Shown one piece after another: positions 45,048 through 56,472 of a stretch of DNA of 64,000 nt (within the stretch, counting starts at the first letter, position 1; every line of letters starts with the position of its first letter). The DNA lies in contig NC_134929.1 of the NCBI RefSeq assembly GCF_051020765.1, forward strand, positions 5,686,384-5,750,383. Reading direction: 5' to 3'. Below the pieces are notes generated by a model that saw only the letters and a program-made list of their open reading frames with translations, was not told where the DNA came from and did not search any database. Both the position numbers and the translations under genes were made by a program. The stretch is from Lasioglossum baleicum (lineage: Eukaryota > Arthropoda > Insecta > Hymenoptera > Halictidae).

Positions 45048-45793
45048 TGTTCGGGATTCGAATTATGGGATTTGCCGGCCGTTACGCCAACCGTCGAGCT
45101 ACACTTGCTCTGGCTGTTTTTCATAATGTTTAGAGTCGCGTAGCGATCGCTCGTTACCGTTGCGCACGGCCGCGAGTTGTTTGTAAGCGCCCATCACCGG
45201 TAAATCCCATAGTTTGAATCTCGAACGTTGCGTCTTCCCGGATCATGCGATCGATCCGGAACCAATCGCGTGCGACCCCGCCTGCCGTTTCGGAGAATAT
45301 TTAAAGGCCCTCCTTCGACGGCGCCTCGTCTGTTCGATTCTCAGTTCTCCGAATCAAGCTTCTCGATCTATTTTCTGTACATTCTGTGTGTTTGCGACAA
45401 TCACTGCGCTTTATATCTCGCAACTTTACTTCGAAGTTCTTTTGGAGTCGCCTTCGAGCCTTATTCTTTCGCGTCGCGATCAGTGCGTCTGCCCGCGTCA
45501 AGATTTTCCTCCGAACGCGGTGAAGATCTCCGTTCGCGGCGACCCTCATCAAGGAGTTGTACAAGATTTCCGTCGCGATTCAAAGGCAGAAATATCGCAC
45601 GAGCAAGATTTCCGAATTGCGATTCGTCGGCGATTGTTGATCTCTCCATTTTTCAATAAAGTGCAGTGTGAACCTCACTCTGAAACTAATCTCTCTCCCT
45701 CATTCTCACGATCCTTTTCATTGCCGTCCTCGCGCGCTCATTACTGAGCGGTTCCAGCGTCAGGCGCCTCCGACCGTCGGTCGACGCCGAACA
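45048..45793 (+). repeat. 5' LTR of the nested BEL element (746 bp)
   Basis: TGTTCGG...CCGAACA ends, followed by TTT and the primer site. It contains GAATATTTAAAGGCC (possible TATA-like start region) near 45295 and TTTTCAATAAAG (polyadenylation signal) near 45650. Positions 45140-45793 recur at 50561-51214. ORFs inside the LTR are repeated in both copies and are not genes. Confidence 0.92.
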
Positions 45794-45796
45794 TTT

Positions 45797-45814
45797 TGGT
45801 CCTTCGAGCCGGAT
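45797..45814 (+). other. Primer binding site, tRNA-Tyr type
   Basis: TGGTCCTTCGAGCCGGAT, three bases after the LTR, is identical to the site of the left-edge BEL element. It complements the 3' end of animal tRNA-Tyr. Confidence 0.88.
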
Positions 45815-45858
45815 CGTGACGAACAGGCAAGTGAGGGAGTGGACAAGAGTTTCACATC

Positions 45859-48800
45859 ATGGGAGACAACTTCGAAGCCCACGTTCAAATTCAGCAAATC
45901 ATAGAACGTGCTCTCCCCAACTTGAAAAAGCTAGGGAAGAACAACTGGACCAAATCCACCTTGCGGACGAGGATTGTCCACCTTCAGGATCAGTGGCGGA
46001 GGTTCGAGAACGGTCATTCGCGACTATTCACCATTATCAAATCGGAGGAACGAGCCAAGCTTCCTTACTTCAAGGACGACCAATTTGCAGCTACGGAGGA
46101 GGTGTACTTGGACGCGCTAGCCTTCATGAACAATCAACTCGACGCGCTGACCACCGCCACCGTAAGTCAGCCTAAGTCCGCGGGCGACGGACAAGCGTGT
46201 CCGTCAGTTCCAGATACGCAGCTTCCCCGGATCAAAGTACCGCAGTTCGACGGCCGGTACGAGATTTGGGAAGCGTTCCGCGATAAATTCACCGCGTTAA
46301 TCATTAAAAATTCTACGCTTCACGATGTAACGCGTTTCCATCACTTAGTGTCCGTTCTGCAGGGTCCCGCGCTTGAGTGTATTTCGACTTTGTCAATCAC
46401 GGAAGATAATTTTAAAATCGCTTGGGATACGCTTACGGCGCGGTTTAATAATCCGAGGCGCATAATAACCGCGCATCTTTCGCAGTTAATCACGCTTCCC
46501 GCGCTTTCTCCCGAATCGGCCACGGACCTCCAGCATCTCCGCGATCGTGTCTGCGTCACCGTCGAATCCCTAAAGAAGCTCGGGCGCAAACCAGAGGATC
46601 TTTGGGATGACTTCCTGGTCCATATTGTGTCACAAAAGTTGGGCTCTTCGACGCGGAAGGCGTGGAAACTCAAACTTGGCGACGACGTAACGCCGCCGTC
46701 GTTCAAGACGTTTTCGAAATTTCTTGATTCACGTGCTCGCGGTTTGGAGGAATTTGCGCTCGATTCCGACACCACGACCTCTCAGAGTCCTAAAGCTTCA
46801 AGTCATCCCGCCGCCAGTTCATCGCGAGTGCATGCTGCGACCGCTTCACGGCCCTTTAACCCTTCGCGCCCTTCGTGCCCCGTCTGTCAAGCTTCTCACA
46901 GTTTCAGCGCTTGCCCGACATTCACGGCTCAAAGCCCCAACGGTCGGCGCGAACTTGTTCAAAAGTTTTCGCGTTGCTTTAATTGTTTAAGTCACAGTCA
47001 TTCTATCCGAAACTGTCCCAGCAAATACTCTTGTCGATTCTGTCAAAAACGTCATCACTCGTTGCTGCATTTAGAAACGTCTTCCGCATCATCGTCACCT
47101 CCGGAATCATCTACAGCCACCTCGATGCCGACCGAGGTCAACTCTCATTTCGCTTCCACCCTCGCGGCCTCGACCTCAGGTATTCTCTTGGCCACCGCAT
47201 GGGTGCAACTCCGAGTTCCGTCAGGTCGCTGCATCACAGTCCGAGCCTTGATTGATCAAGGCTCTGAAGCTAGTTTCATAACCGAGGCCATGGTGCACCT
47301 CTTACGTGCGAAACGCACTCGCGTTTCGACTACCATATCTGCCGTCGGCGGGGTCCATGTTGGTACGTTGCGCCACGCCGTGCGCCTCCAGATCGCTTCT
47401 CGCAATTCCACGAGCCCTTCGGTTTCGACCACCGCGCTCGTTCTAGAATCTCTCTCGACATACATGCCGAAGCGCATTCATGACAGTCGAACTCTCGATC
47501 ATTTATCCGATCTCAATTGGGCCGATGCTGATCCGTCAAATTCGGTCGCGATTCATGTCCTCCTCGGCGCAGACGTCTATTCTGAAATAATTTTAGACGG
47601 TCTACGGAAAGGCTCAAGCGGGCAACCTATTGCCCAGAACACAATTTTTGGTTGGGTCATCTCTGGCCCTTTCTCTTCTCTGTCGCCTGACGGCCCACGA
47701 CCTTGTGCCGGCTCAAGCATTGCGATGCATCACTGTGTCCAAGACGACACACTATCGAGCGAGCTGCGCCGTTTCTGGGAGATTGAGGAAGTCCCCTCGC
47801 AGTCCCTCCTTACCAAGGAGGACGAACAGTGTGAGCAGCATTTTCAAAAGCACACATCGCGAGCTTCCGATGGGCGGTACATAGTCCGTCTCCCGTTCCG
47901 TACGGGCCCTCCAATTGATATTGGCCATTCTCGTGGTGCTGCAGACAAAGTCCTGCAGTCCATCCATCGGAAATTTCTGCTCCAACCATCCCTGGCAGTG
48001 GAATATAAAGAGTTTCTAAGAGAATATGAGTCTCTCGGACACATGCGTCCTGCGCCCGTTTCGTCCTCGCCTGTTCAGTGTGTTTACATTCGGCACCATC
48101 CAGTGCTGCGCGCTGACAGCGTAACCACACATCTCCGTGTTGATTTTAACGCATCCAGCGTCACTTCAAACGATTCCACTCTAAATGACCACCTTTTTTC
48201 CGGTCGCAAATTACAGCTTGATCTCTCTGCCATCATACTTCGATGGCGAACATTCCGATTCGTTTATACAGCGGACATTGCCAAAATGTACCGCCAGATT
48301 CTTGTTGACGAACGCGACGTTGACTATCAGCGTATTCTCTGGAAATCATCCCTCTCCGAGGATGCACAGGCATTCCAATTACTGACCGTGACGTATGGCA
48401 TGACCTGTGCTCCATTTTTAGCTCTCCGCGTTCTGCAACAACTCCTTAAGGATGAAGGAAAACGGTTCCCGCTCGCAGTTCCCGTGCTTCAGTCTCATAT
48501 TTATGTCGACGATGTCCTTTACGGCGGCAACGATCTATCGGCTATTCGTCAGTCCCGTGATCAATTAGTCCATCTGCTCCAATGCGGTCAAATGAAATTG
48601 CGAAAATGGGCCAGTAATTCGGTCGAATTTCTTTCCGACATCGATCAGGAAGATCATGGACTAGCCTGCTCCAAAACTCTTGCTCCCGACGATCGAGTCA
48701 AAATCCTCGGGATAAGCTGGAACCCTTCTCGTGATTCATTTCAATTTAACGTGAATCTATCCGAGCCGATACCGTCAACGAAACGCGCTATTCTCTCGAC

Positions 48801-50560
48801 CATCGCGAGACTGTACGACCCTCTCGGTTGGGTTACCCCCGCTATCATTAGAGTGAAAATTCTCATTCAAGGATTGTGGCGCCTTCGTCTCGGATGGGAC
48901 GACCCCATCCCGACTCAGTCCTATGAACAATGGAAATCCATCTATTCAAAATTTCCTCTTTTAAACGGACTCCAAATAGCACGGTGGATCGGGTCGGTTC
49001 CAGATGTCTCACAGATCGAACTCCACGGTTTCGCAGACGCTTCGACGGTTGCCTACGCCGCCGTCGTTTTCGTCCGCTGTACCACCGTCGACGGACACAT
49101 AAATGTCTCTCTGCTTGCTGGCAAGTCAAAGGTCGCCCCATTGACACCTCTGACCATCCCTCGGCTTGAATTGCAAGCTGCCGTCCTTCTGACTCGTCTG
49201 ATGAACTTTGTTGCATCATCCCTTGACCTGCTCGATGTTCCATGCTACTGTTGGACTGATTCGACAGTGGCACTAGCGTGGTTGCAGTCTCACCCCTCCA
49301 AATGGAAAACGTTCGTCGCCAACCGGGTTGCAGATGCACAATCTCGTCTCCCTCAAGCTATATGGCATCATATTCCGACAGCGGACAATCCCGCTGACTG
49401 CGCGTCGCGCGGACTTCTAAGCGATGAATTAATAAATTCTCGTCTTTGGTGGCATGGCCCCTCTTGGCTTCGCCACAATCCCACGGAATGGCCTCAGCAA
49501 CTTCGACCACCTCCTGTAGAAGATTCGTCCGAGTTAAATGTCGTGCTTCACAGCGTGGTTCCCTCTCCCGATTGGGATTTAGAATTCCGCTTCTCAAATT
49601 GGCCCAAACTCATCTGAGTAACGGCTTATATCAACCGTTTCGTCGGTAATTCCCGTCGCTGTCGCCGTTACAATTCAAATTCTGCTCAAGGACGCGCCTT
49701 AACCGCCTCCGAATGCACCGCTGCCAAAATCTTTTGGTTGCGACGCATTCAAACCGTCCACTTTGGTGACACCATCGCCTCTCTCTCCAGTGGTCAACCA
49801 CTACCTCGCGGAGACTCTCTTGAATCTCTCAACCCGTTTCTCGACAAAGACGGACTGCTTCGCGTCGGAGGTCGTCTTCGCAACGCCCCTCTTCCAGTGC
49901 AATCGAAGCATCCCGTTCTGTTACCTCCCCATCCGCTGGTTCGCCTTATCATTGAGCAAGCTCACACACGAGCTTTGCATGCCGGTTTGCAGCTCACCCT
50001 CCATATTCTTCGTCAAGAGTACTGGCTTCTGCGAGGTCGGAGTCAGGTAAAGGCCGTCATTCACGCTTGTGTCAGGTGCGTCCGAGAAAGGGCCTCCCTC
50101 CCGACTCAGATCATGGGAGACCTTCCTGCCCCGAGAGTTTCCCCGCCGAAAAAACCCTTTTCGCATTGCGGGCTGGATTACGCCGGGCCCGTCCACATCC
50201 GTGCCTCCGCTGGTCGTGGGATAACATCCCGAAAAGCTTATATCGCGCTATTTATCTGTATGGCCACCAAGGCCGTGCATCTGGAATTGGTCGCGGACTA
50301 TTCCACCTCAGCCTTTCTCAATGCGTATGTCCGTTTCTGTTCCCGTCGCGGATTACCAGAAAGCATGTACTCCGATAACGGAACCACATTCGTCGGCGCA
50401 AATAAGGAGTTGACAATGTCGTATCGCGCCGCGTTTCGAGATCCCGATTTTCAGAATCGAACTGCCGGTGACGGAATCGTTTGGCACTTCATTCCCCCAT
50501 CTGCTCCGCATTTTGGCGGACTGTGGGAAGCAGGAGTTAAAAGTGGCAAGCACCATCTTC
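45859..50560 (+). pseudogene. BEL/Pao gag-pol with one nonsense codon and a missing integrase end
   Basis: The frame starts at ATG 45859 and is open to a single TGA at 49615-49617. The same phase then continues to the deletion point at 50560. Domains: gag; Cys/His motifs CPVC, CFNC and CRFC (about 340-400); protease LIDQGS (about 465); reverse transcriptase with YVDD (about 883-886); RNase H (FADAS about 1060, WTDS about 1132); integrase zinc region (HACVRCVRERA); and core residues LDYAGP and YSDNG. The integrase loses its last part after GVKSGKHHLR. At the TGA, the left-edge element has an Arg codon in the same context, so a CGA to TGA change is likely. Not autonomous. Confidence 0.92.
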
Positions 50561-51214
50561 GTAGCGATCGCTCGTTACCGTTGCGCACGGCCGCGAGTTG
50601 TTTGTAAGCGCCCATCACCGGTAAATCCCATAGTTTGAATCTCGAACGTTGCGTCTTCCCGGATCATGCGATCGATCCGGAACCAATCGCGTGCGACCCC
50701 GCCTGCCGTTTCGGAGAATATTTAAAGGCCCTCCTTCGACGGCGCCTCGTCTGTTCGATTCTCAGTTCTCCGAATCAAGCTTCTCGATCTATTTTCTGTA
50801 CATTCTGTGTGTTTGCGACAATCACTGCGCTTTATATCTCGCAACTTTACTTCGAAGTTCTTTTGGAGTCGCCTTCGAGCCTTATTCTTTCGCGTCGCGA
50901 TCAGTGCGTCTGCCCGCGTCAAGATTTTCCTCCGAACGCGGTGAAGATCTCCGTTCGCGGCGACCCTCATCAAGGAGTTGTACAAGATTTCCGTCGCGAT
51001 TCAAAGGCAGAAATATCGCACGAGCAAGATTTCCGAATTGCGATTCGTCGGCGATTGTTGATCTCTCCATTTTTCAATAAAGTGCAGTGTGAACCTCACT
51101 CTGAAACTAATCTCTCTCCCTCATTCTCACGATCCTTTTCATTGCCGTCCTCGCGCGCTCATTACTGAGCGGTTCCAGCGTCAGGCGCCTCCGACCGTCG
51201 GTCGACGCCGAACA
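50561..51214 (+). repeat. 3' LTR of the nested BEL element, first 92 bp deleted
   Basis: It is identical over its length, as far as I can see, to 45140-45793. It starts directly against integrase codons. The 5' LTR retains the missing part, and both U3 regions are copied from one template during reverse transcription. The loss therefore happened after integration. Confidence 0.9.
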
Positions 51215-51693
51215 CAGTCTTTTACAAATATCAATACAAAAAATTTCCAAAAAAAATTTTTTTTCAATAAAAAATTGTGGTCACCTTCATTATTTATTTA
51301 TAACTATATATTTTTTATTCAATAATGTTATAGCTGACGGCAAGACGAATCCAACGACCTATTTATGTATTGAAATAATGGTGAAATAGGCGTGAACACC
51401 CAGTTTTCAAATATTATTCATTATTCACACGAGTTTTCAGACATTTCGGGTGGTGTGACAAAAAAATGTTTCCTACGAAAAGTAATCAGTACACAGTCTT
51501 TTACAAATATCAACACAAAAAATTTCCAAAAAAATTTTTTTTCAATCAAAAATTGTGGTCACCTTCATTATTTATTTATAACTATATATTTTTTATTCAA
51601 TAATGTTATAGCTGATGGCAAGACGAATCCAACGACCTATTTAATGTGGTCTTTATGTATTGAAATAATGGTGAAATAGGCGTGAACAGCTAG
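51215..51693. repeat. 279-bp direct repeats inside the hAT element
   Basis: CAGTCTTTTACAAATATCAA starts at 51215 and 51494. The following sequence (GTGGTCACCTTCATTATTTA and TTATAGCTGACGGCAAGACG) repeats with few changes. The flank at 44965-45047 is the end of a preceding unit. An inverted version of part of the unit lies near 51815-51850. Confidence 0.8.
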
Positions 51694-51978
51694 AACGTCG
51701 ATTTTACCCACTGTGCGCCGCGCCGCGCCGCTGTCACACCATGTCACACAGTGGGCCGAAAAACGGGAATAAAATATTGCAGCATTATTTATGGGCTCAG
51801 GGTCATAAAAAAGTAGGTCGTTGGATTCGTCTTGACGCCAGCTATAACATTATGAAATTATGCGAAATTAGCGAGGTGGCCAAGGTACTCGATCTTCGTA
51901 CATGACTGAGGCCGTCTGAGGTTAGAATAGTCGCGCATGCGCGAAAAAAGCGCCTTACCTACCGTCACTGATCGGAAG

Positions 51979-52469
51979 TAGCAGCCGGCGAGATGGAAAC
52001 GTTCCTTCAACAACTGGAGAAGGGCTATCGGAGGTACGGGGACTACGTCCACGTAGAGCCCCCCCCCAGCCACCAGGACCACGCCAGGCAACACAGCCAC
52101 GGTTAACAACGCCACCAGCTCGTCCGCCGCAGTTTCAAGAGCAATATCTGGAACGAAGATGGCCTGGCCCACGATGCGGGGCCAATGCCAGGCCGATAGC
52201 GACCATATACCGAGCCGCCAACCATGGCTTAACGTAAGGGGCAACCACGCCATCTGCGCGCAAATCGGATCGCGATCCTCCCTCACCGTCCCGAGCGCCG
52301 TACAATCGCGATCGCATAATCGGTCAAGCCTCCCCGTGGTGTCTCTCTTCCGAAGAAAGAGAGGGATACGACGAGGCAATGATCCGTCGCGAGCCGCGTC
52401 TAAGCGAGTGCGATTTTTTTTTTTAGACAGGTTGAGTCCTGTGTTATTAACCTGGAGATTTTTGCATAA
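51979..52469 (+). pseudogene. C-terminal tail of the decayed Gypsy polyprotein
   Basis: After the hAT element the plus strand carries a Pro/Arg-rich region (PPARPPQFQEQYLE), then IIGQASPWCLSSEE and RYDEAMIRREPRLSECDFFF, ending at TAA 52467-52469. This fits the tail of a Gypsy polyprotein after the integrase and continues the copy interrupted at 44279. One or more stops occur (for example after AANHG). The assignment rests on position and on composition typical of such tails. Confidence 0.55.
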
Positions 52470-53026
52470 AAGTTTCCCAGAGCTTTATTGCTCTGTACAC
52501 TTTTGTAGTAATTATATATAAGATTTGATCCTGTGAGGGCTCAGTTTAGCCTTAGCTAATATTGAATTATTATTAGCAAGAAAATTTTCAAATAACTTTG
52601 CTATGCTCTATGAACCATACTAATAGTTTCGCCATGAGAAGTTTGATATTGCTGCGATGAATGAGAAGCAGCCTTGACTTTGAAAGCAGTATATATGTTA
52701 ACTTACAGCTTGAACACTAGGGTGCTGCAGGAGGGTGTCTGATGAGAGTTGTAACAGGAAATTCTATGGATCTTCAGATATCTTCGGGAGTAGTAGAGAA
52801 TCTTCGAGAAGGTTCCAGATCTGGGGGGAACACACTCTCCATGATCCTTGCTTCCGTTTTCGATTTATATATGACGCGCTGTAACGCGATTTCACCGGAA
52901 TTCGCCTGGAGCAGCTCTTGTCAGAGCTCCGACTCTCGCCAGTTCTTCTCAGCCCAAAATCGAATCCCCCGGGCGTTTCTGGGGCGCGTGAATTCGTAAC
53001 CCGTCTCTCGGGCGCTTCCGTAAGAG
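52470..53026. other. Unassigned spacer, possibly 3' LTR remnant
   Basis: It follows the Gypsy tail directly, so it may include LTR sequence (AGCTTTATTGCTCTGTACAC near 52482), but no TG...CA borders were fixed. The 85-codon ORF at 52742-52999 has no family features. Confidence 0.4.
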
Positions 53027-53035
53027 GGTTACGAC

Positions 53036-53237
53036 TGGGGTTGCCATATTCTAGTATCGCCAGGCTTCTTATCCTTCCGCCCCTCGTCCAGCTTGTCTGC
53101 TGAGTCCGCTCCACTCTTCCCACTAACTCCGACGCGTACCGCTAACTTAGCTTGCTCCACGTGGTGCGCGTCAGTGTTAGTGGGAAGAGTGGGGCGGAAG
53201 GGTAAGGGGCCTGGCGAGACTAGAATATGGTAACCCT
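53036..53237. mobile_element. 202-bp MITE with 9-bp duplication (Mutator-like candidate)
   Basis: The ends TGGGGTTGCCATATTCTAGT and ACTAGAATATGGTAACCCT are inverted repeats with small differences. The flanks GGTTACGAC (53027-53035 and 53238-53246) are identical. The inner arms continue through CGCCAGGC and CACTCTTCCCACTAAC. A 9-bp duplication suggests a Mutator-like transposase; no coding sequence. Confidence 0.75.
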
Positions 53238-53246
53238 GGTTACGAC

Positions 53247-54601
53247 ACCCCCGCTTCGATTAGCCGTGTGTCTTGGGCCGCCCTGCACACTGGACCGTCC
53301 GCCCCCGTAACGACGTCTGCACTGTGGTCTAGTATCAGATCCAGTACCGCGCCTCTGTTCCGTAATCCCGCACCGCATCTCAGTACCGTTCCGCGACCCC
53401 TCTTCGCTTATTCCAGTGGGTCTTGTCATAATCGCGCCGAACTGCATCGCCGCCAGTGTTGGAATTTTGCGCAGTTTTCACACGCATGTGTGACCAAATC
53501 CAGGGATGTACCTACGTCCTAAGTTTGTGGGAAAAGTGGTGAGGAACTATTACGACTATTACTGGCAGGAAAGTACCGGAAAATTTCAGAAGTTCATATC
53601 AGTCGTTAAGTATGAAACTTGACAAAGAAAACGCGAACTTCTTGACCTTTGGCAAGTTTCATGCTTAACGACCTGATATATTATATGTGATATGTGTGCA
53701 TACATATTAAAATTTATTACAACACACACATGTTATACATTCATATTTCAAAATCGAACCTTAAACAAGGTACCCTAATTTAGCCACACTTTCACCTTAC
53801 TGACGCCAAAAATCGTCGCGCATGAGCGTGAAAACCGTGCAAAATCCCAACACTGGTCGCCGCAGTTTGTTTTGTAGTAATCGTGTCGAACCTTACCGCC
53901 GTTGTCCCGTACCACGTTCGCGTGTTGCATCGGCGTACCGCTCTCCGTACCGCTGCTCGACCCGAGTTTCGTGTCGCGTACCGTTTTCATTTCCGCGTTT
54001 CCGTTCCGCGATCCCCCAGCGCGGGACCACCAAAACCGACGGCCCCTTACCGTTAGAATAAGCTGCGTAGAATTAAGTACACTGGCAGTGCGTACTCCGT
54101 AAAATATCGCCACGCTGACTGTTGGCTTTTTTGTAACCGTAGTTCAAACGATGATCTCCTGCCGCTACCGCCGCGTCGGGAAACACCGCCGCCGCGTCAT
54201 GAGACACCGTCTGTATATAGAATTAATCGAGTTTTACCCGATTTCGACTTCTGTTTATTTTATCTTTGCTCTTGCGCAAACCCTGGAGTGCTCAAGCATC
54301 CATGCGAGAGGACATCGCAAAATCGCACTGTTACCCAGTGACTTCGGTCGTGAAACTGCGTTTCTGAACGCTCAAATATCTCGTGCTTTAGATTTTTTTT
54401 TATTTAAGGGTGGAAAAACTGCTCGAGCGAGAGTATGGTGGCACACTCACACACCGCTAGCCACATATACGTACACGAGGATTGCAAGGATCCGGGCAGC
54501 TTTAATCCCGTTTCGCTAATACAAAGTTGGGGCTTCTCCGTAGTCACAATCGCTAGGCAAAAGATCAATCTACCGCGGAAGCTTCCCAAGGTGGCCTACT
54601 T
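53247..54601. other. Spacer with two imperfect inverted repeats
   Basis: 53415-53495 and 53817-53890 are imperfect reverse complements (CCAACACTGG with flanks), probably the arms of an old element. A short hairpin at 53601-53672 has CAGTCGTTAAGTATGAAACT and GTTTCATGCTTAACGACCTG. The 5' part of this motif also occurs at 26999-27024 and 28151-28175. No gene supported. Confidence 0.45.
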
Positions 54602-55788
54602 TTACGTTTTCGAGAAATAGTAACATTCGGCAGCATGATGTCTGCCCAGGAGGCTGTGCACGCCGGCTTGACTAGCTGCACCGCGGCGCACTCGCAAACA
54701 AACACGCTCGGGCAGCGTGTACGTGTGCCTAGGCGGATCGCAAGGGTACTGTTTGTAAACTTCGGGACGAATATCCGGCTTTTCCGCGTTTGGACCATAA
54801 TCTTTATCAGGTCCACGACTCTTGCCAGAATATTTCGATTTACGAACAGCGAGACCCCATTCTTTTGCTACGCGCAAACGTTCGTGCCGTTTTGCCTGTC
54901 CGGCAATATTTCTTTTTTCCAGCACGGTTGCACGTGCTGGAGGCTCTTTATGTAATACGTGACAAGCACTGCTTATCGGTGCGAAACTATTGCTTCACAC
55001 GACTGATGCTTTTACACGCGTTTGGTAAGGGAGCCTCTTTGCGCTAAATGCGTACGTTGTCCGTCAATGAGCTTGCAAATAATGGCATTACGACTTTCAA
55101 CAGAATTGCGAGTATAATTGTGGAACAAACTCTACGCATTTTGTTTCATGCGTTGTATTGCATATTCTAATTTTCCATATATCCCTGTCGCTTTTAATGT
55201 GGGGACAAGATTTGCCTCGTTTTCTTTTGGAACTCCATTACAAAAATACGGAGCGCAATCTTGATGTTCCCCAAATACATGGCTGGGCATATCGTCTAAA
55301 TCTCTAATTAAACCAGCAATTTTGTCTTTCGATCCTACTTTACTCTCTCGGCGAAACGTAGCAGCCTTCGTAACAGCGTTTGGAATTTTCATTACGCTGT
55401 TTCTGACGACCTCTTTCACTTTTGAGTATTTACGACCACCATAATTACTTACAATGTCCGGGTATGGTGGGATATCCGTCAATTTTTTCAAAACATTACT
55501 ATCACCATTGCCAATGCATTTATTATATATTAACCCATGCATTTGTACACTACATCGGAAGCCTTCGAGGATGATGTCATTTTCCATACTGGTGGAGCTC
55601 TGATTGGCTCCCTCGTTCTTATAACATACATGTTCTTTTGGTGTCGTATTAATATTTGCTGCTCTTGCGCAGATAACACTATATTTATTATGTATGCCTA
55701 CGAACAATGTTTTTCGCGTATAGTACCCAACGATAATAGCCGTTCCGGATGGAGAATCGTAACTACCACTGCGATACGATCTCTTCAT
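54602..55788 (-). pseudogene. DDE-type transposase relic (MULE/Kolobok-like family), multiply broken
   Basis: A 218-codon minus-strand frame starts with ATG at 55788. It has IIVGYYTRKTLFVGIHNKYS, a Cys-bearing CYKN, STSMENDIILEGF (first acidic region), CIGNGDSNVLKKL (second Asp) and HVFGEHQDCAPYFC. This resembles insect transposase-like proteins that I recall with the order GSSTSME-DGDSS-HVFG. A TAG at 55132-55134 ends it, but the same phase continues with YTRNSVESRNAIIC. A second fragment (54925-54602) has DKDYGPNAEKPDIRPEVY, the next conserved block of the same family. At least one stop and one frameshift are present. The superfamily name is tentative. Confidence 0.65.
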
Positions 55789-55799
55789 CCATGATGTAT

Positions 55800-56472
55800 A
55801 AAGTCCAAAAGATACATGATTTTTCCCAGGAGTTGAGTTGGAGACCGGATCAATCTACATACTAGACTCCCTGAGTACCTGGTTGATTGGGAGTCGGTTT
55901 AGTTCTTGAGATGGTAGGTTTAAGTGAATCTAAGAAGTTTTTGAGGGAAGGTATGATCTCTCTCCCTCCCTCTCCCTCTCCCTCTCTCCCTCTCCCTCTC
56001 CCTCTCCCTCTCCCTCTCCCCCTCCCCCTCTCCCTCTCCCCCTCTTCCTCTCCCTCTCCCCCTCCCCCTCCCCCTCTCCCTCTCCCCCTCTCCCTCTCCC
56101 CCTCTTCCTCCCCCTCTCTCCCCCTCTCTCTCTCTCTCTCTCTCTCTCAGCGAGTAAACACGTGTAACGTCGTGCTCTGTCGAGAATGAGAGTTTGAGTG
56201 GTAAAAAGCTCTCCGGTGATTTAGACAAATACGCTGGACGATTGTGAGTGCGCTATAACGAATGTGGAAGTGTTATCTAACGTGAGGAACTAATAGACAA
56301 GTTATAAATTAGTTTAAAGTGAAGGTGTGATACGGCCAAGCGGCCATAGATCATCATGGCATGCTGACAGGATGAGTCAGTATTTTTGTGTTTGCATGAG
56401 GCGACACGAACAGGTGTCATAAATTGTAAACAGTTCGAAAGATACTCGGCGGTGCCGGTAAGTTAGGGAGTG
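55800..56472. other. Leader region of the LINE with a long CT-rich tract
   Basis: Between the transposase relic and LINE ORF1. The last 320 bp (56150-56472) is probably the LINE 5' untranslated region, but its start is not visible. No gene. Confidence 0.45.
55951..56149. repeat. Simple repeat (CTCCCT)n and (CT)n
   Basis: About 200 bp of almost pure pyrimidine with CCCTCT, CTCCCC and a terminal (CT)n. Frames on both strands are open only because of the repeat. Confidence 0.95.

Larger units (their letters stand above)
45048..51214 (+). mobile_element. BEL/Pao element with 5-bp duplication CAGTC
   Basis: The 5' LTR starts TGTTCGG and the 3' LTR ends CCGAACA. The target duplication CAGTC lies at 45043-45047 and 51215-51219. 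The intact target sequence (TACACAGTCTTTTACAAATA) is preserved at about 51490, in the neighbouring tandem copy, and confirms the junctions. The element lost the end of pol and the first 92 bp of its 3' LTR in one deletion at 50560/50561. The LTR parts that remain appear identical, so insertion and deletion are both recent. Confidence 0.93.
44280..51970. mobile_element. hAT-type element with exact 8-bp duplication, split by a BEL element
   Basis: The termini CAGTGATGGTAGGTAAGGCG (44280) and its complement ending CACTG (51970) are inverted repeats with one mismatch. Both are flanked by ATCGGAAG (44272-44279 and 51971-51978). Inner sequence near both ends is also inverted (GGTAAAATCGACGTTCTAGC near 44398; complement near 51690). 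Without the BEL insertion it would be about 1.5 kb. No transposase is recognised, so it is non-autonomous. Its interior includes two 279-bp direct repeats, and one of these received the BEL element. Confidence 0.88.

Noticed and set aside
45214..45747. 177-codon frame repeated at 50635-51168
   Set aside because: Both copies lie inside the LTRs of the nested BEL element; the repetition comes from the LTRs, not from a duplicated gene.
55887..56228. Long Ser/Pro/Leu-rich frames on both strands
   Set aside because: Produced by the (CTCCCT)n simple repeat.
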